Origin: an uncultured Lachnospiraceae bacterium
GTDB taxonomy: Bacteria > Bacillota > Clostridia > Lachnospirales > Lachnospiraceae
Length of the DNA stretch: 64,000 nucleotides
NCBI GenBank assembly: GCA_902787715.1
Contig: CADAHQ010000006.1
Span: 39,120-103,119, forward strand
Direction: 5' to 3'
Each line of letters starts with the position of its first letter. Within the stretch, counting starts at the first letter, position 1. Positions 8,604-16,857 of this stretch are shown in pieces. Below the pieces are notes generated by a model. That model saw nothing but the letters and a program-made list of their open reading frames with translations. It was not told the origin of the DNA and did no database searches. A program made the position numbers and the translations under genes.

Positions 8604-9029
8604 ATGATAAACAACGAAAAGATTCGCCTTATGACGAAACTCGCCGTGTATGAAAACGGCGACGGTCGCGAGGACATGGCGGTTGCCAACTATTTCCGGT
8701 CGGATTACATCCGGCACGAGATTTTGAAGACGATCCTTGCGGTCACCTTCGGAAGTTTGATCCTTTTGGCGCTTGTCATCGCGTATAAGCTTGACTTTAT
8801 ACTGGACAACGCCCTGGACCTGAACTACAAACTGCTGGGCAGGCAGGTCCTGGTGGTTTACCTGATTCTTCAGGTCGTGTTCGTTTCCATCACCTGGATC
8901 GGATATCGGATTTATTATCTGCGGTCCCACACGCGTCTGAACCGCTATTACCGCCTTCTCTCCAAGGTCCGCAAGATCGAGGAGAAGGAAGAGCGGCAGA
9001 AAGACTTGTTAGAGGGATGGGGGGAATGA
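8604..9029 (+). CDS. Unrecognised small membrane protein, first gene of the cdaA operon
   Basis: From the ATG at 8604 (GAGGT five bases ahead) it codes for 141 aa. The frame is open further upstream, but those codons lie in the structured leader. The protein has a charged N-terminus, two hydrophobic segments (about residues 42-63 and 80-105) and a basic, coiled C-terminal tail of about 30 residues ending in EEKEERQKDLLEGWGE. The termini are probably cytoplasmic. No family is recognised. It lies four bases before the next membrane protein gene and upstream of cdaA, so it may take part in c-di-AMP control or envelope work, by position only. Confidence 0.75.
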   Translation: MINNEKIRLMTKLAVYENGDGREDMAVANYFRSDYIRHEILKTILAVTFGSLILLALVIAYKLDFILDNALDLNYKLLGRQVLVVYLILQVVFVSITWIGYRIYYLRSHTRLNRYYRLLSKVRKIEEKEERQKDLLEGWGE

Positions 9030-9033
9030 ACCG

Positions 9034-10656
9034 ATGATGCTCTTGTTTGAACTTCGTGCCAAGATTACGGCACTCTACCAGAAGTACGATTACTGGATTA
9101 ACTTAGGACTCCGTTTTGTCCTGTTACTGTTTGCATTTAACCGCATCGCCAAGATGCTTCCGTACAGCAGGGGACTTTGCAAGAGCCCGACAATCATTGC
9201 AATTTCGCTGGTTTGCGCGTTCCTGCCGTCCGGCCTGACGGTGGTCATCGCGGCAATCTACGTGGCATTGCAAATCGTGGCTGCGGAATCGCCGATTCTG
9301 GCAGTTCTGGTGTTCGCGTTATTCATGATTTGCTATTGCTTCTTCCTACGGTTTACGCCCCGCGAGGGAGCATCCATGATTGCAACGCCGGTTTTGATGT
9401 CCTACGGCATACCGTATGCGGTTCCGCTTTTGCTTGGACTGTTTTCCAACCTGCTCTCCATCGTTCCGATGTGTTGCGGTGTATTTGCCTACTACACGAT
9501 TGCGTTTGTGCGGGAGAACATCGACACCCTCGCCAAATACAACCTCCGCAAGGAGCCCCAGGAGATTTTCATCTCCGTTTTGGATCAGCTTTTGAAGAAT
9601 CCGTCAATGTACGTTGTCATGCTGATTCTTGCCATCGTGGTTGTGGCTGTGTACTTTGTGCGCCGTATCAACATGGATTATGCGTTTGAAATCAGTATCG
9701 CCGTCGGTACCGGCGTGATGATGCTCGGCTACATCATCGGCGATCTGAAGTACGATATGGGCATCCGCATCGCAGGCATGGTTTTCGGATCATTAATCTG
9801 CGCGGGTGTAACTCTGGTTCTGTTGTTCTTCGTGCGCGTGCTGCAATATGCCGCCGCGGAGCGCGTGGAGTTTGAGGATGACGATTACTTCTACTACGTG
9901 AAGGCGATTCCGAAGCTCAAGGCAGGTGCTCCGAAGCGCAAGGAGAAGAAGGTAATCCGCCGCCGCAAGGCCGACGAGGATGACGACGACGATGAATTGA
10001 TGGAAGATACGGCCCTCGGGCTGATTGACTTCAGCAATAAGGCAGTGGAAGGATTGGCCGCGGACAAGGGTCGCAAGACTGCGGAACCGGTTCCGGAAGA
10101 GGACGAGGACGACGAATTCGGCGACGATATCGGAGAACTCACCGTAAAGCCGCGCCGCTATGAGACCCGCGTCGGTGACGGTGCGGACGGTGCTGCACCC
10201 GCCGCAAAGCCTGCAAAGGCAACCGCAGCGACCGCTGCGCCTGCAGCATCCGCAAAGGCGGCAGCCGTCCGTATGGATGAGGATGACGACGACGATTTCG
10301 ACGACATCGCGCCCGCTCCGAAGAAGGCTCCCGCACCTGCGAAGAAGAGTGCTTCCGGAAAGAAAGCCGCAACCGGCAAGAGGTCTGCAACAGGCACAAA
10401 GAAGGCAGCTTCCGGAAAGAGCACAAGCGCTTCGGCTGCCCCTGCATCCAAGACAGCATCCGCAGCATCCGCAGCCCCTGCGGCAGCACCGAAGGCGGAG
10501 AAGAAGCCTGCGCCGGTTGTTCCGGCGAAACCTGCAACCGCATTTCTCGACGACGATGACGACGATGAGGATGAGCAGGTCATTTACGATTATTTCCCGG
10601 ACGGAGCAAAGAACGGTGATGTCGGTGCTCCCACGGAGGACGAGGACTACCTGTAA
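9034..10656 (+). CDS. Polytopic membrane protein with an Asp-rich and Ala/Lys/Pro-rich cytoplasmic tail
   Basis: The 540-aa protein has about seven hydrophobic segments in residues 15-275, then a long low-complexity tail. The tail alternates acidic runs (DEDDDDDELMED, EEDEDDEFGDD, MDEDDDDDFDD, FLDDDDDDEDE) with basic Ala/Lys/Pro stretches (about 440-480). I know no function for this family. It overlaps no neighbour: four bases after the 141-aa gene and 70 before cdaA. Position next to the membrane-bound diadenylate cyclase, and a charged tail fit for protein contacts, make a scaffold or regulatory role conceivable. A - strand frame (9793-10803) over the tail is a shadow. Confidence 0.8.
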   Translation: MMLLFELRAKITALYQKYDYWINLGLRFVLLLFAFNRIAKMLPYSRGLCKSPTIIAISLVCAFLPSGLTVVIAAIYVALQIVAAESPILAVLVFALFMICYCFFLRFTPREGASMIATPVLMSYGIPYAVPLLLGLFSNLLSIVPMCCGVFAYYTIAFVRENIDTLAKYNLRKEPQEIFISVLDQLLKNPSMYVVMLILAIVVVAVYFVRRINMDYAFEISIAVGTGVMMLGYIIGDLKYDMGIRIAGMVFGSLICAGVTLVLLFFVRVLQYAAAERVEFEDDDYFYYVKAIPKLKAGAPKRKEKKVIRRRKADEDDDDDELMEDTALGLIDFSNKAVEGLAADKGRKTAEPVPEEDEDDEFGDDIGELTVKPRRYETRVGDGADGAAPAAKPAKATAATAAPAASAKAAAVRMDEDDDDDFDDIAPAPKKAPAPAKKSASGKKAATGKRSATGTKKAASGKSTSASAAPASKTASAASAAPAAAPKAEKKPAPVVPAKPATAFLDDDDDDEDEQVIYDYFPDGAKNGDVGAPTEDEDYL

Positions 10657-10726
10657 AAACAGGACTCGAACACAATATGGCCGTGGGCCGCGGAATGCAG
10701 CATAGACGGTCGGAAAGGAGATTCGC

Positions 10727-11587
10727 ATGGGCGCGTTGGCAGATGCTTTTCGGAATGCATTCAACTGGGTATCGCTTCCGAAGTTCGGTGTATCGGACGT
10801 CATTGAGATTCTTTTGATTGCTTTTCTGATTTACCATTTGATCAACTGGATTAAACAGACACGCGCATGGTATCTGGTCAAGGGACTGATTGTTCTCGTT
10901 GTCGTATGGTTCGTTGCGACAATCTTTGAATTCAGCGCGATTTTGTGGATCTTCCGAAACGCATTAAGCGTCGGTATCCTTGCGATTTTCATCATTTTCC
11001 AGCCGGAGCTCCGGCGAGCTCTGGAGCAGTTGGGACAGCGTAACATCGTAGGTTTCTTCGGCACCAAGGGAAGCGGCGAGCGCTTCTCCGATGAGACCCG
11101 CGAGGAGATTATCGCGGCGATGCTTGCCATGGCCGAGGTGAAGACCGGTGCCCTGATTATCATCGAGGAAAACGTTTCGCTGGAGGAGTACGAGAAGCGC
11201 GGTATCGCTCTGGATGCCGTGGTTACCTCCGCACTCCTGATTAACATTTTCGAACACAACACGCCTCTGCACGACGGCGCCGTGATTGTTCGCGGAAACC
11301 GTGCTGTGGCGGCAACCTGTATTTTGCCGGTGTCGGAGAACATGCGGCTCTCGAAGGAGCTCGGCATGCGTCACCGTGCGGGTGTCGGTGTCAGTGAGGT
11401 TACGGACTGCCTTACGCTGATCGTTTCCGAGGAAAACGGAAAGATGGCGATTGCGCAGCACGGACAGCTGATTCGCGATGTCTCGGAGGCAGTTCTCCGC
11501 AGCAAGCTGACGGAGAGTCAGAACAAGCCTACCGGAAGCAGACGGCGCTTCAGAAAGGAATGGAAGAACCATGAAGGACAAGCTTAG
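10727..11587 (+). CDS. cdaA: Membrane-bound diadenylate cyclase (c-di-AMP synthase)
   Basis: The 286-aa protein has three N-terminal membrane helices (about 20-90) and a DisA_N/DAC domain. Catalytic motifs are DGA (Asp182 in LHDGAVIVRGN) and RHR (Arg215 in GMRHRAGVGVS). It joins two ATP into c-di-AMP, which in Bacillota controls K+ and osmolyte uptake and wall homeostasis. The gene overlaps cdaR by 17 bases, the usual cdaA-cdaR pair. The classical third partner, glmM, is not here but about 48 kb away at 59046. The ATG follows GGAAAGGAG. Confidence 0.96.
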   Translation: MGALADAFRNAFNWVSLPKFGVSDVIEILLIAFLIYHLINWIKQTRAWYLVKGLIVLVVVWFVATIFEFSAILWIFRNALSVGILAIFIIFQPELRRALEQLGQRNIVGFFGTKGSGERFSDETREEIIAAMLAMAEVKTGALIIIEENVSLEEYEKRGIALDAVVTSALLINIFEHNTPLHDGAVIVRGNRAVAATCILPVSENMRLSKELGMRHRAGVGVSEVTDCLTLIVSEENGKMAIAQHGQLIRDVSEAVLRSKLTESQNKPTGSRRRFRKEWKNHEGQA

Positions 11588-12860
11588 AGCTATGCTCACG
11601 CGAAATGTCGCGATGAAGCTTGTCTCCATCGTGCTCGCATTATTAGTATGGGTGACCATCATCAATCTGTCCGATCCGACGGTAACCAAGACCATCACCG
11701 GAATCCCGATTGAGTGGAGAAACGAGGATCTCGTCAAATCGGATACAACCGCATATGTCACGGAGGCAAGCAAGGAAGTGACCATTCGCATCGAGGGCGT
11801 TCGCTCGAAGATTGCGGACCTTTCGGCATCGGACTTTGTCGCTTACATCGATTTCAGCGAGATGAGCAACGTCTATGCGGTGCCTGTTCATGTGGAAGCG
11901 AAGAACGCCGAGGTTGCCAAGAATACCGACATTCTCAAGCAGTCGATGATGATGATGTCGGGCAAATTGGAAGAGACCACCACGAAGCAATTGAACATCA
12001 TCGTAAACACGAAAAATGCAGATGAGCGTTTCTATGCACGTGTGAGTTACCAGTCGCAGTATCAAGCGAACCTGTTCGGATCCAAGTCCCTTGTCGACAG
12101 CGTGGCCAAGCTGGTTGCTGATGTTGACCTCCAGGGGGCGACTCAGGATGTTTCCAAGCAGAATGTGCCTTTTGTGGCGTATGACTGGGATAACAACGTC
12201 GTCGATTTGAAGGACATCGGTATTCCGGAAAACATGTCCAAAATCGAGGTGCAGTTCGAGCTTCTTCCGATTCAGGAGAAGAAGATCGAAGTAGATGTGT
12301 CCGCTGTCCCGATTATGCGCGGACAGGCTATTCGCAGCGTGGAACACACGACGTCCATCCGTCTAGCCGGTAGACGCGAGGTGTTGAACGCTGTTGGTGA
12401 CACCATCAAAGTGAATTATATCAACAAAGGCCGGGAAGAGTTGATTGCCACGTTGGAGGACAACGACGTCGATATCAAGAAATTCCTTCCGAACGAAGGA
12501 AGAGACTTGTATCTGGTAGACGGCAAGCAGACGATTTCCGTCAAGATTGTGGTGGATAAGCTGGATCAGAAGAATCTCACCGTGAAGACGACGGACATCC
12601 GGATCCAGGGGCTTACCAAATCGCTTGCGGCGGCATTTGACGAAGAGACTGTCGCTGTGACGGTCTGGGATTTCAAGGAGAAGCTGACCGAGTACGTGGA
12701 GACGAACCTCGGTTTGTATGTTGATTTATCGGAAGTGGTTGAGGAAGGTACTGTCACTGTCGAGCTTCGTTCGACGTCGGAAACCGTGGACAAGAGTCTT
12801 TCCGAGGAGCCTGTCAAGGTAACTCTGACGGTAACGAAAGCGCAGGAGGATGACACATAG
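11571..12860 (+). CDS. cdaR: CdaR-like regulator of CdaA with YbbR domains
   Basis: The 429-aa protein has one N-terminal membrane anchor (about 10-32) and an extracytoplasmic part made of repeated YbbR-type beta domains, each with a short TITGIPIEWRN-like or KTTDIRIQGL-like start. CdaR binds CdaA through the membrane and modulates c-di-AMP synthesis. The ATG lies within the 3' end of cdaA, which suggests coupled translation. No catalytic motif is expected or seen. Three to four YbbR units fit the length. Confidence 0.93.
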   Translation: MKDKLRAMLTRNVAMKLVSIVLALLVWVTIINLSDPTVTKTITGIPIEWRNEDLVKSDTTAYVTEASKEVTIRIEGVRSKIADLSASDFVAYIDFSEMSNVYAVPVHVEAKNAEVAKNTDILKQSMMMMSGKLEETTTKQLNIIVNTKNADERFYARVSYQSQYQANLFGSKSLVDSVAKLVADVDLQGATQDVSKQNVPFVAYDWDNNVVDLKDIGIPENMSKIEVQFELLPIQEKKIEVDVSAVPIMRGQAIRSVEHTTSIRLAGRREVLNAVGDTIKVNYINKGREELIATLEDNDVDIKKFLPNEGRDLYLVDGKQTISVKIVVDKLDQKNLTVKTTDIRIQGLTKSLAAAFDEETVAVTVWDFKEKLTEYVETNLGLYVDLSEVVEEGTVTVELRSTSETVDKSLSEEPVKVTLTVTKAQEDDT

Positions 12861-12892
12861 GAGCAGGGTGTATTTGGGGAAAGGAGTAGCGT

Positions 12893-13159
12893 ATGGTTTC
12901 GGGAAAAGCAGTTGTGATTAACGAGAAGGGGTTGCATATCAAGCCTGCGGGAAAGATGAGCAGCATAGCTCTCTCGTATCCCTGCATGGCGTACCTCGTG
13001 ATCCGCGAGTACCGCGTGAATGCAAAGAGCGTTTTGGGTATTCTGAGCGCCCAGGTGAAGAAGGGCGAGGAGATTGAGGTTGTCTGCGACGGCGAGGGCG
13101 AGGAGGACGCGCTTCGCGAGCTTTTGGCAGCGGTCGAGGCAGGATTTGACCTCGCGTAA
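12893..13159 (+). CDS. HPr-like phosphocarrier protein
   Basis: The 88-aa protein has the HPr fold signature: the phosphoryl His in EKGLHIKPAGK and the regulatory Ser region NAKSVLGILS. In typical HPr the active site reads GLHARPA, so here the conserved Arg is Lys. HPr passes phosphate from PTS enzyme I to sugar permeases, and its Ser form works with CcpA. No enzyme I or permease is nearby, and the gene trails cdaR by 33 bases. It could be a working HPr or a Crh/NPr-like regulatory paralogue. The ribosome site is GGAAAGGAG. Confidence 0.88.
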   Translation: MVSGKAVVINEKGLHIKPAGKMSSIALSYPCMAYLVIREYRVNAKSVLGILSAQVKKGEEIEVVCDGEGEEDALRELLAAVEAGFDLA

Positions 13160-13196
13160 GCGGCGGCAGATTCTAACGAAAATCTATGTTTGAGAC

Positions 13197-13235
13197 CGAA
13201 GTGCTTTGTATGAGTTGATTGTATGGAGCACTTCG
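13197..13235 (+). other. Inverted repeat upstream of leuA
   Basis: CGAAGTGCT (13197-13205) and AGCACTTCG (13227-13235) form a perfect 9-bp stem with a 21-base loop. Only a weak T-rich stretch follows. It could be a leaky terminator after the HPr-like gene or an operator for leuA. No T-box or leucine leader peptide is apparent. Confidence 0.45.
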
Positions 13236-13255
13236 TTGTATTTCGGAGAGTGACT

Positions 13256-14929
13256 ATGGACAACGTGGGAAGATACAAGAGATTCCAGACGCCGCCGTAC
13301 CCGGAACGGCGCTGGCCCAATACGGTGATTTCCAAAGCGCCGGTCTGGTGCAGCGTGGATCTGCGGGACGGTAATCAGGCGCTTGTGGAGCCGATGACGG
13401 TGGAGGAGAAGCGGAAGCTTTTCGCCCTTTTGTATGAACTCGGTTTCCGCGAGATTGAGGTCGGTTTCCCGGCGGCATCTGCGACGGAGCGTGAATTCGT
13501 GCGCGAACTTGCGGAAAACGGCGTCCCTGAGGATGTGTACATTCAGGTGCTTTTGCAGTGCCGCCCGGAGCAGATTGATGCGACGTTTGAGGCGATTCGC
13601 GGTCTTCCCCGCGTGATCATGCACATCTATAATCCCACTTCCGTGTTGCAGCGGGAGGTTGTATTCGGCAAATCCAAAGAGGAGATTTTGCAGATTCCGG
13701 TGGACGCCGTTAAGCGGATTCGTGAGCTGGAGGCATCCTTTGACGGAGAGCTTGTGTTGGAGTACTCGCCGGAGAGCTTCAGCGGCACGGAACCGGATTA
13801 TGCGCTTGAGGTCTGCAACGCCGTTCTGAACGCCTGGGAGCCGTCGGCGAAACGGCGGGCCATCATCAATCTCCCGGAGACGGTGGAGCTCAACACGCCC
13901 AACATCTTCGCCGACCAGGTGGAGTGGGTTGCCGACCGCCTTGCTTTCCGCGAGTTTGTCACTGTGAGCGTCCATACCCACAACGACCGCGGAACCGGCA
14001 TCGCCAGCGCGGAATTAGCGCTTCTTGCGGGGGCCGACCGCGTTGAGGGCACGTTGTTCGGCAACGGCGAGAGAACCGGCAACATGGATGTTTTGACACT
14101 TGCTTACAATCTGTATGCTACGGGAATCGAGCCCGGGCTGCAGCTTTCGAATATCAATGCCATTCTGGAGAGCTATGAGGAACTGGTGAAGATGCCGGTT
14201 TCCCCGAGACATCCGTACGCGGGACGGTTCGCTTTCACCGCATTTTCCGGCGGGCATCAGGACGCCATCAGCAAGGGGTTTGCGGCGATGGCAAAGGATC
14301 CTTCCGGCGAGTGGAAGGTGCCGTATCTGTTGATCGATCCGGCGGACATCGGGCGCACCTACGAGACGGTTGTGCGCATCAACGCGCAGTCCGGCAAGGG
14401 CGGCGTTGCGTACGTTCTCAAGGATTACTACGGCTTCCATCTTCCCAAGGAGATGCACCGCGAGTTCGGTGCGCGGGTCCAGAAGATGGCCGAAACCCTC
14501 GGCGGAGAGCTCACCCGCGAGGATATTTTCAATCTGTTCCGGAGCGAGTACCTGGAGAAAAAGTCGCCGTTGCATTTTCTGCGGTGCAGCATCGACGACC
14601 GCACCGACACGGAGGATGCTTTCACAACCCACGCACATCTGGTGTACACGTACCGCGGGGAAGAGGCCGAGCTGGATTGCTACGGCAACGGTCCAATCGA
14701 TGCGGTGAAGAAGGGGCTGCAGGAGAATCTGGGCCGCAACATCCGGCTTCTGGATTACTCCGAGCATGCGTTAAATTCAGGCTCCGAGGCGCAGGCTGCC
14801 GCTTACGTCCGGATGCAGGATCTCACCACCGGAAAGACAACCTACGGCGTGGGAATCAGTTCGAACATTACGAGAGCTTCCATCCGCGCGATGTTCTGCG
14901 CGATGAACCGGCTTTCGGACGACAAATGA
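13256..14929 (+). CDS. leuA: 2-isopropylmalate synthase, long form
   Basis: From the ATG at 13256 (CGGAGAG ahead) the protein has 557 aa, the length of the LeuA2 type found in actinobacteria and many Clostridia. It condenses acetyl-CoA with 2-oxoisovalerate, the first step of leucine synthesis. The TIM-barrel domain shows SVDLRDGNQAL, metal-binding HTHNDRGTGIA and GTLFGNGERTGNMD. The C-terminal LeuA allosteric domain (about 430-557) implies feedback by leucine. An in-frame upstream ATG at 13223 has no ribosome site. No other leu genes are next to it, so it is detached from a leu operon. Confidence 0.95.
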   Translation: MDNVGRYKRFQTPPYPERRWPNTVISKAPVWCSVDLRDGNQALVEPMTVEEKRKLFALLYELGFREIEVGFPAASATEREFVRELAENGVPEDVYIQVLLQCRPEQIDATFEAIRGLPRVIMHIYNPTSVLQREVVFGKSKEEILQIPVDAVKRIRELEASFDGELVLEYSPESFSGTEPDYALEVCNAVLNAWEPSAKRRAIINLPETVELNTPNIFADQVEWVADRLAFREFVTVSVHTHNDRGTGIASAELALLAGADRVEGTLFGNGERTGNMDVLTLAYNLYATGIEPGLQLSNINAILESYEELVKMPVSPRHPYAGRFAFTAFSGGHQDAISKGFAAMAKDPSGEWKVPYLLIDPADIGRTYETVVRINAQSGKGGVAYVLKDYYGFHLPKEMHREFGARVQKMAETLGGELTREDIFNLFRSEYLEKKSPLHFLRCSIDDRTDTEDAFTTHAHLVYTYRGEEAELDCYGNGPIDAVKKGLQENLGRNIRLLDYSEHALNSGSEAQAAAYVRMQDLTTGKTTYGVGISSNITRASIRAMFCAMNRLSDDK

Positions 14930-14955
14930 GGCTTGGCTGAGTAACGGAGGGGTTT

Positions 14956-15693
14956 ATGGTTATTGCGGCTATCGTTGCCGGCGGAATGGGGAGCCGGATG
15001 GGGACGACAATTCCGAAACAGTTTTTGCGGCTCGGTTCGCGAAGGATTCTTTTGTGGTCGGTGGAGACCTTTCTTCATCATCCGCAGGTGGACACGGTGG
15101 TTGTAGGCGTGCCGCGGGAGTGGCTCGCTTATGCAGGCGCCCTGTTCGACGAGCAGATTCCCGGGGAGCGGAGACGGAGAGTGCTTCTCACGGAGGGCGG
15201 TGCCAACCGGAATGAGACGCTGTGGCGCATCACGGAGGTTGTGATGGCCAAATGCAAGGCGCCCCAGGACACTGTTCTTCTCACCCACGACGCGGTTCGG
15301 CCCTTTGTGACGGAGAAGATGATTACGGACAATATCGAAGCGCTTCAAAAAGCCGGAGCAGGCTGCGCGGTGACCACGGCGATTCCGTCCGTGGATACAG
15401 TGCTTCGATTAAACGAAAACGGTACGGTGCGGGATGTTCCGCCCCGAAGCCGGATGTGGCTTGCACAGACGCCCCAGACCGTGTTCCTCGGTGACTGGCG
15501 TGCTCTGTATGCGGGGATGACCCTGGAGGAGCGGGAGATGCGGACGGACCTAAGCGGCTGTTATCACGCCGCCGGAAAGTGCGTCTTTACGGTGCAGGGC
15601 GACCGCGGAAACGTCAAGATTACAACGCCGGAGGACTACGAAGCCGCGGTAGTTCGCGTGGAAAAGGCGAAGGAGGGGAAAACGAATGTATGA
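14956..15693 (+). CDS. TarI/IspD-family cytidylyltransferase
   Basis: The 245-aa protein is a CTP-dependent sugar/polyol phosphate cytidylyltransferase. It has the nucleotide loop VAGGMGSRMG with TIPKQF, THDAVRPFVTEKMI and a C-terminal GNVKITTPEDY. Two readings are possible: IspD (isoprenoid MEP pathway) or TarI (CDP-ribitol for wall polymers). The VVVGVPREWL stretch, the SVRPF-like motif followed by MITDNI, and QTPQTV resemble TarI more, and glf follows with an 8-base overlap, which suggests glycopolymer synthesis. If this is the only such gene in the genome, it would have to be IspD. The choice is inference. Confidence 0.82.
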   Translation: MVIAAIVAGGMGSRMGTTIPKQFLRLGSRRILLWSVETFLHHPQVDTVVVGVPREWLAYAGALFDEQIPGERRRRVLLTEGGANRNETLWRITEVVMAKCKAPQDTVLLTHDAVRPFVTEKMITDNIEALQKAGAGCAVTTAIPSVDTVLRLNENGTVRDVPPRSRMWLAQTPQTVFLGDWRALYAGMTLEEREMRTDLSGCYHAAGKCVFTVQGDRGNVKITTPEDYEAAVVRVEKAKEGKTNV

Positions 15694-16783
15694 CTATCTG
15701 ATTGTCGGAGCCGGCCTGTACGGCGCGACATTTGCCTATGAGGCGAAGCGGAAAGGGAAGAGCGTCTGCGTCATCGACCGCCGCGACCACATTGCGGGCA
15801 ATGCCTATTGCAAGGATGTGGAGGGGATTCCGGTGCATTGGTACGGAGCGCACATCTTCCATACCTCAAACCGCGAAATCTGGGATTTTGTGAACCGGTT
15901 CGCCGATTTCAACAACTATATCAACTCCCCGGTGGCTGTGTACAAGGACGAGCTCTACAACCTGCCGTTTAACATGAACACCTTTAGCCGCCTCTGGAAT
16001 ATCAAAACACCGCAGGAGGCCAAGGATATCATCGCGGCACAGATTGCGGCAGAGGGTATCACGGAGCCGAAAAACCTGGAGGAGCAGGCCATCTCCATGG
16101 TGGGCCGGGATGTGTTTGAGAAGCTTGTGAAGGGCTACACGGAGAAGCAGTGGGGACGCGACTGTAAGGACCTGCCGGCGTCCATCATTAAGCGCCTTCC
16201 CCTTCGGTTTACCTACGACAACAACTATTTCAATGACCGCTATCAGGGCATTCCTACGGAAGGATACACCGCCATGGTTGAGCGGATGCTTGAGGGCATC
16301 GAGGTGCAGCTGGGCGTTGATTATCTGAAGGACCGCGAGGCGTGGAATGCGAAGGCGAAGAAGGTGGTTTACACCGGAGCAATCGATGAATTTTACGGGT
16401 ATTGCTACGGAAATCTTGCCTACCGCAAGGTGACCTTTGAGCATGAGCTGCTGGATACCGACAACTACCAGGGCAACGCCGTTGTGAATTACACGGAGCG
16501 GGAGATTCCGTACACGCGAATCATCGAGCATAAGCATTTTGTGTTCGGAAAGCAGGAGAAGACCGTGATCTCCAAGGAGTATCCCACGGAGTGGAAGCCC
16601 GGCGAGGAGCCTTATTATCCGGTGGGAGATGACAAAAACCGCGCGCTCTATGAGCGGTATCGCCAACTCGCCGCGGGGGATACGAAGATTATCTTCGGCG
16701 GCCGCCTCGGCGAATACAAGTACTACGACATGGACAAGGTGATTGCCTCCGCGCTTGCAAAAAGCGCCGAGGAACTGGCTTGA
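15686..16783 (+). CDS. glf: UDP-galactopyranose mutase
   Basis: The 365-aa flavoprotein interconverts UDP-galactopyranose and UDP-galactofuranose, precursor of galactofuranose in surface glycans. The N-terminal FAD fold VGAGLYGATFAYEA, the HWYGAHIFHTSN active-site segment, NLPFNMNTF and the C-terminal GGRLGEYKYYDMDKVI are all present, and the length is standard. It overlaps the cytidylyltransferase gene by 8 bases, so they are likely co-translated. No galactofuranosyltransferase is in view. Confidence 0.95.
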   Translation: MYDYLIVGAGLYGATFAYEAKRKGKSVCVIDRRDHIAGNAYCKDVEGIPVHWYGAHIFHTSNREIWDFVNRFADFNNYINSPVAVYKDELYNLPFNMNTFSRLWNIKTPQEAKDIIAAQIAAEGITEPKNLEEQAISMVGRDVFEKLVKGYTEKQWGRDCKDLPASIIKRLPLRFTYDNNYFNDRYQGIPTEGYTAMVERMLEGIEVQLGVDYLKDREAWNAKAKKVVYTGAIDEFYGYCYGNLAYRKVTFEHELLDTDNYQGNAVVNYTEREIPYTRIIEHKHFVFGKQEKTVISKEYPTEWKPGEEPYYPVGDDKNRALYERYRQLAAGDTKIIFGGRLGEYKYYDMDKVIASALAKSAEELA

Positions 16784-16794
16784 AAGGATATGAA

Positions 16795-16832
16795 AAAGCG
16801 CCTGACCGCGAAGGTTCGGCGCTTTGCTTTTT
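16795..16832. terminator. Bidirectional terminator between glf and htrA
   Basis: AAAGCGCC-T-GACC pairs with GGTT-C-GGCGCTTT, with a T-tract after the stem on the + strand and TTTTTC after it on the - strand. It suits the convergent ends of glf and htrA. Confidence 0.8.
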
Positions 16833-16857
16833 GTTACGGAAATGCTTTGATTCCCTT

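Noticed and set aside
9793-10803. A 336-codon - strand frame rich in Cys, Arg and Gly
   Set aside because: It is the antisense of the Asp/Ala/Lys repeat tail; composition explains it.
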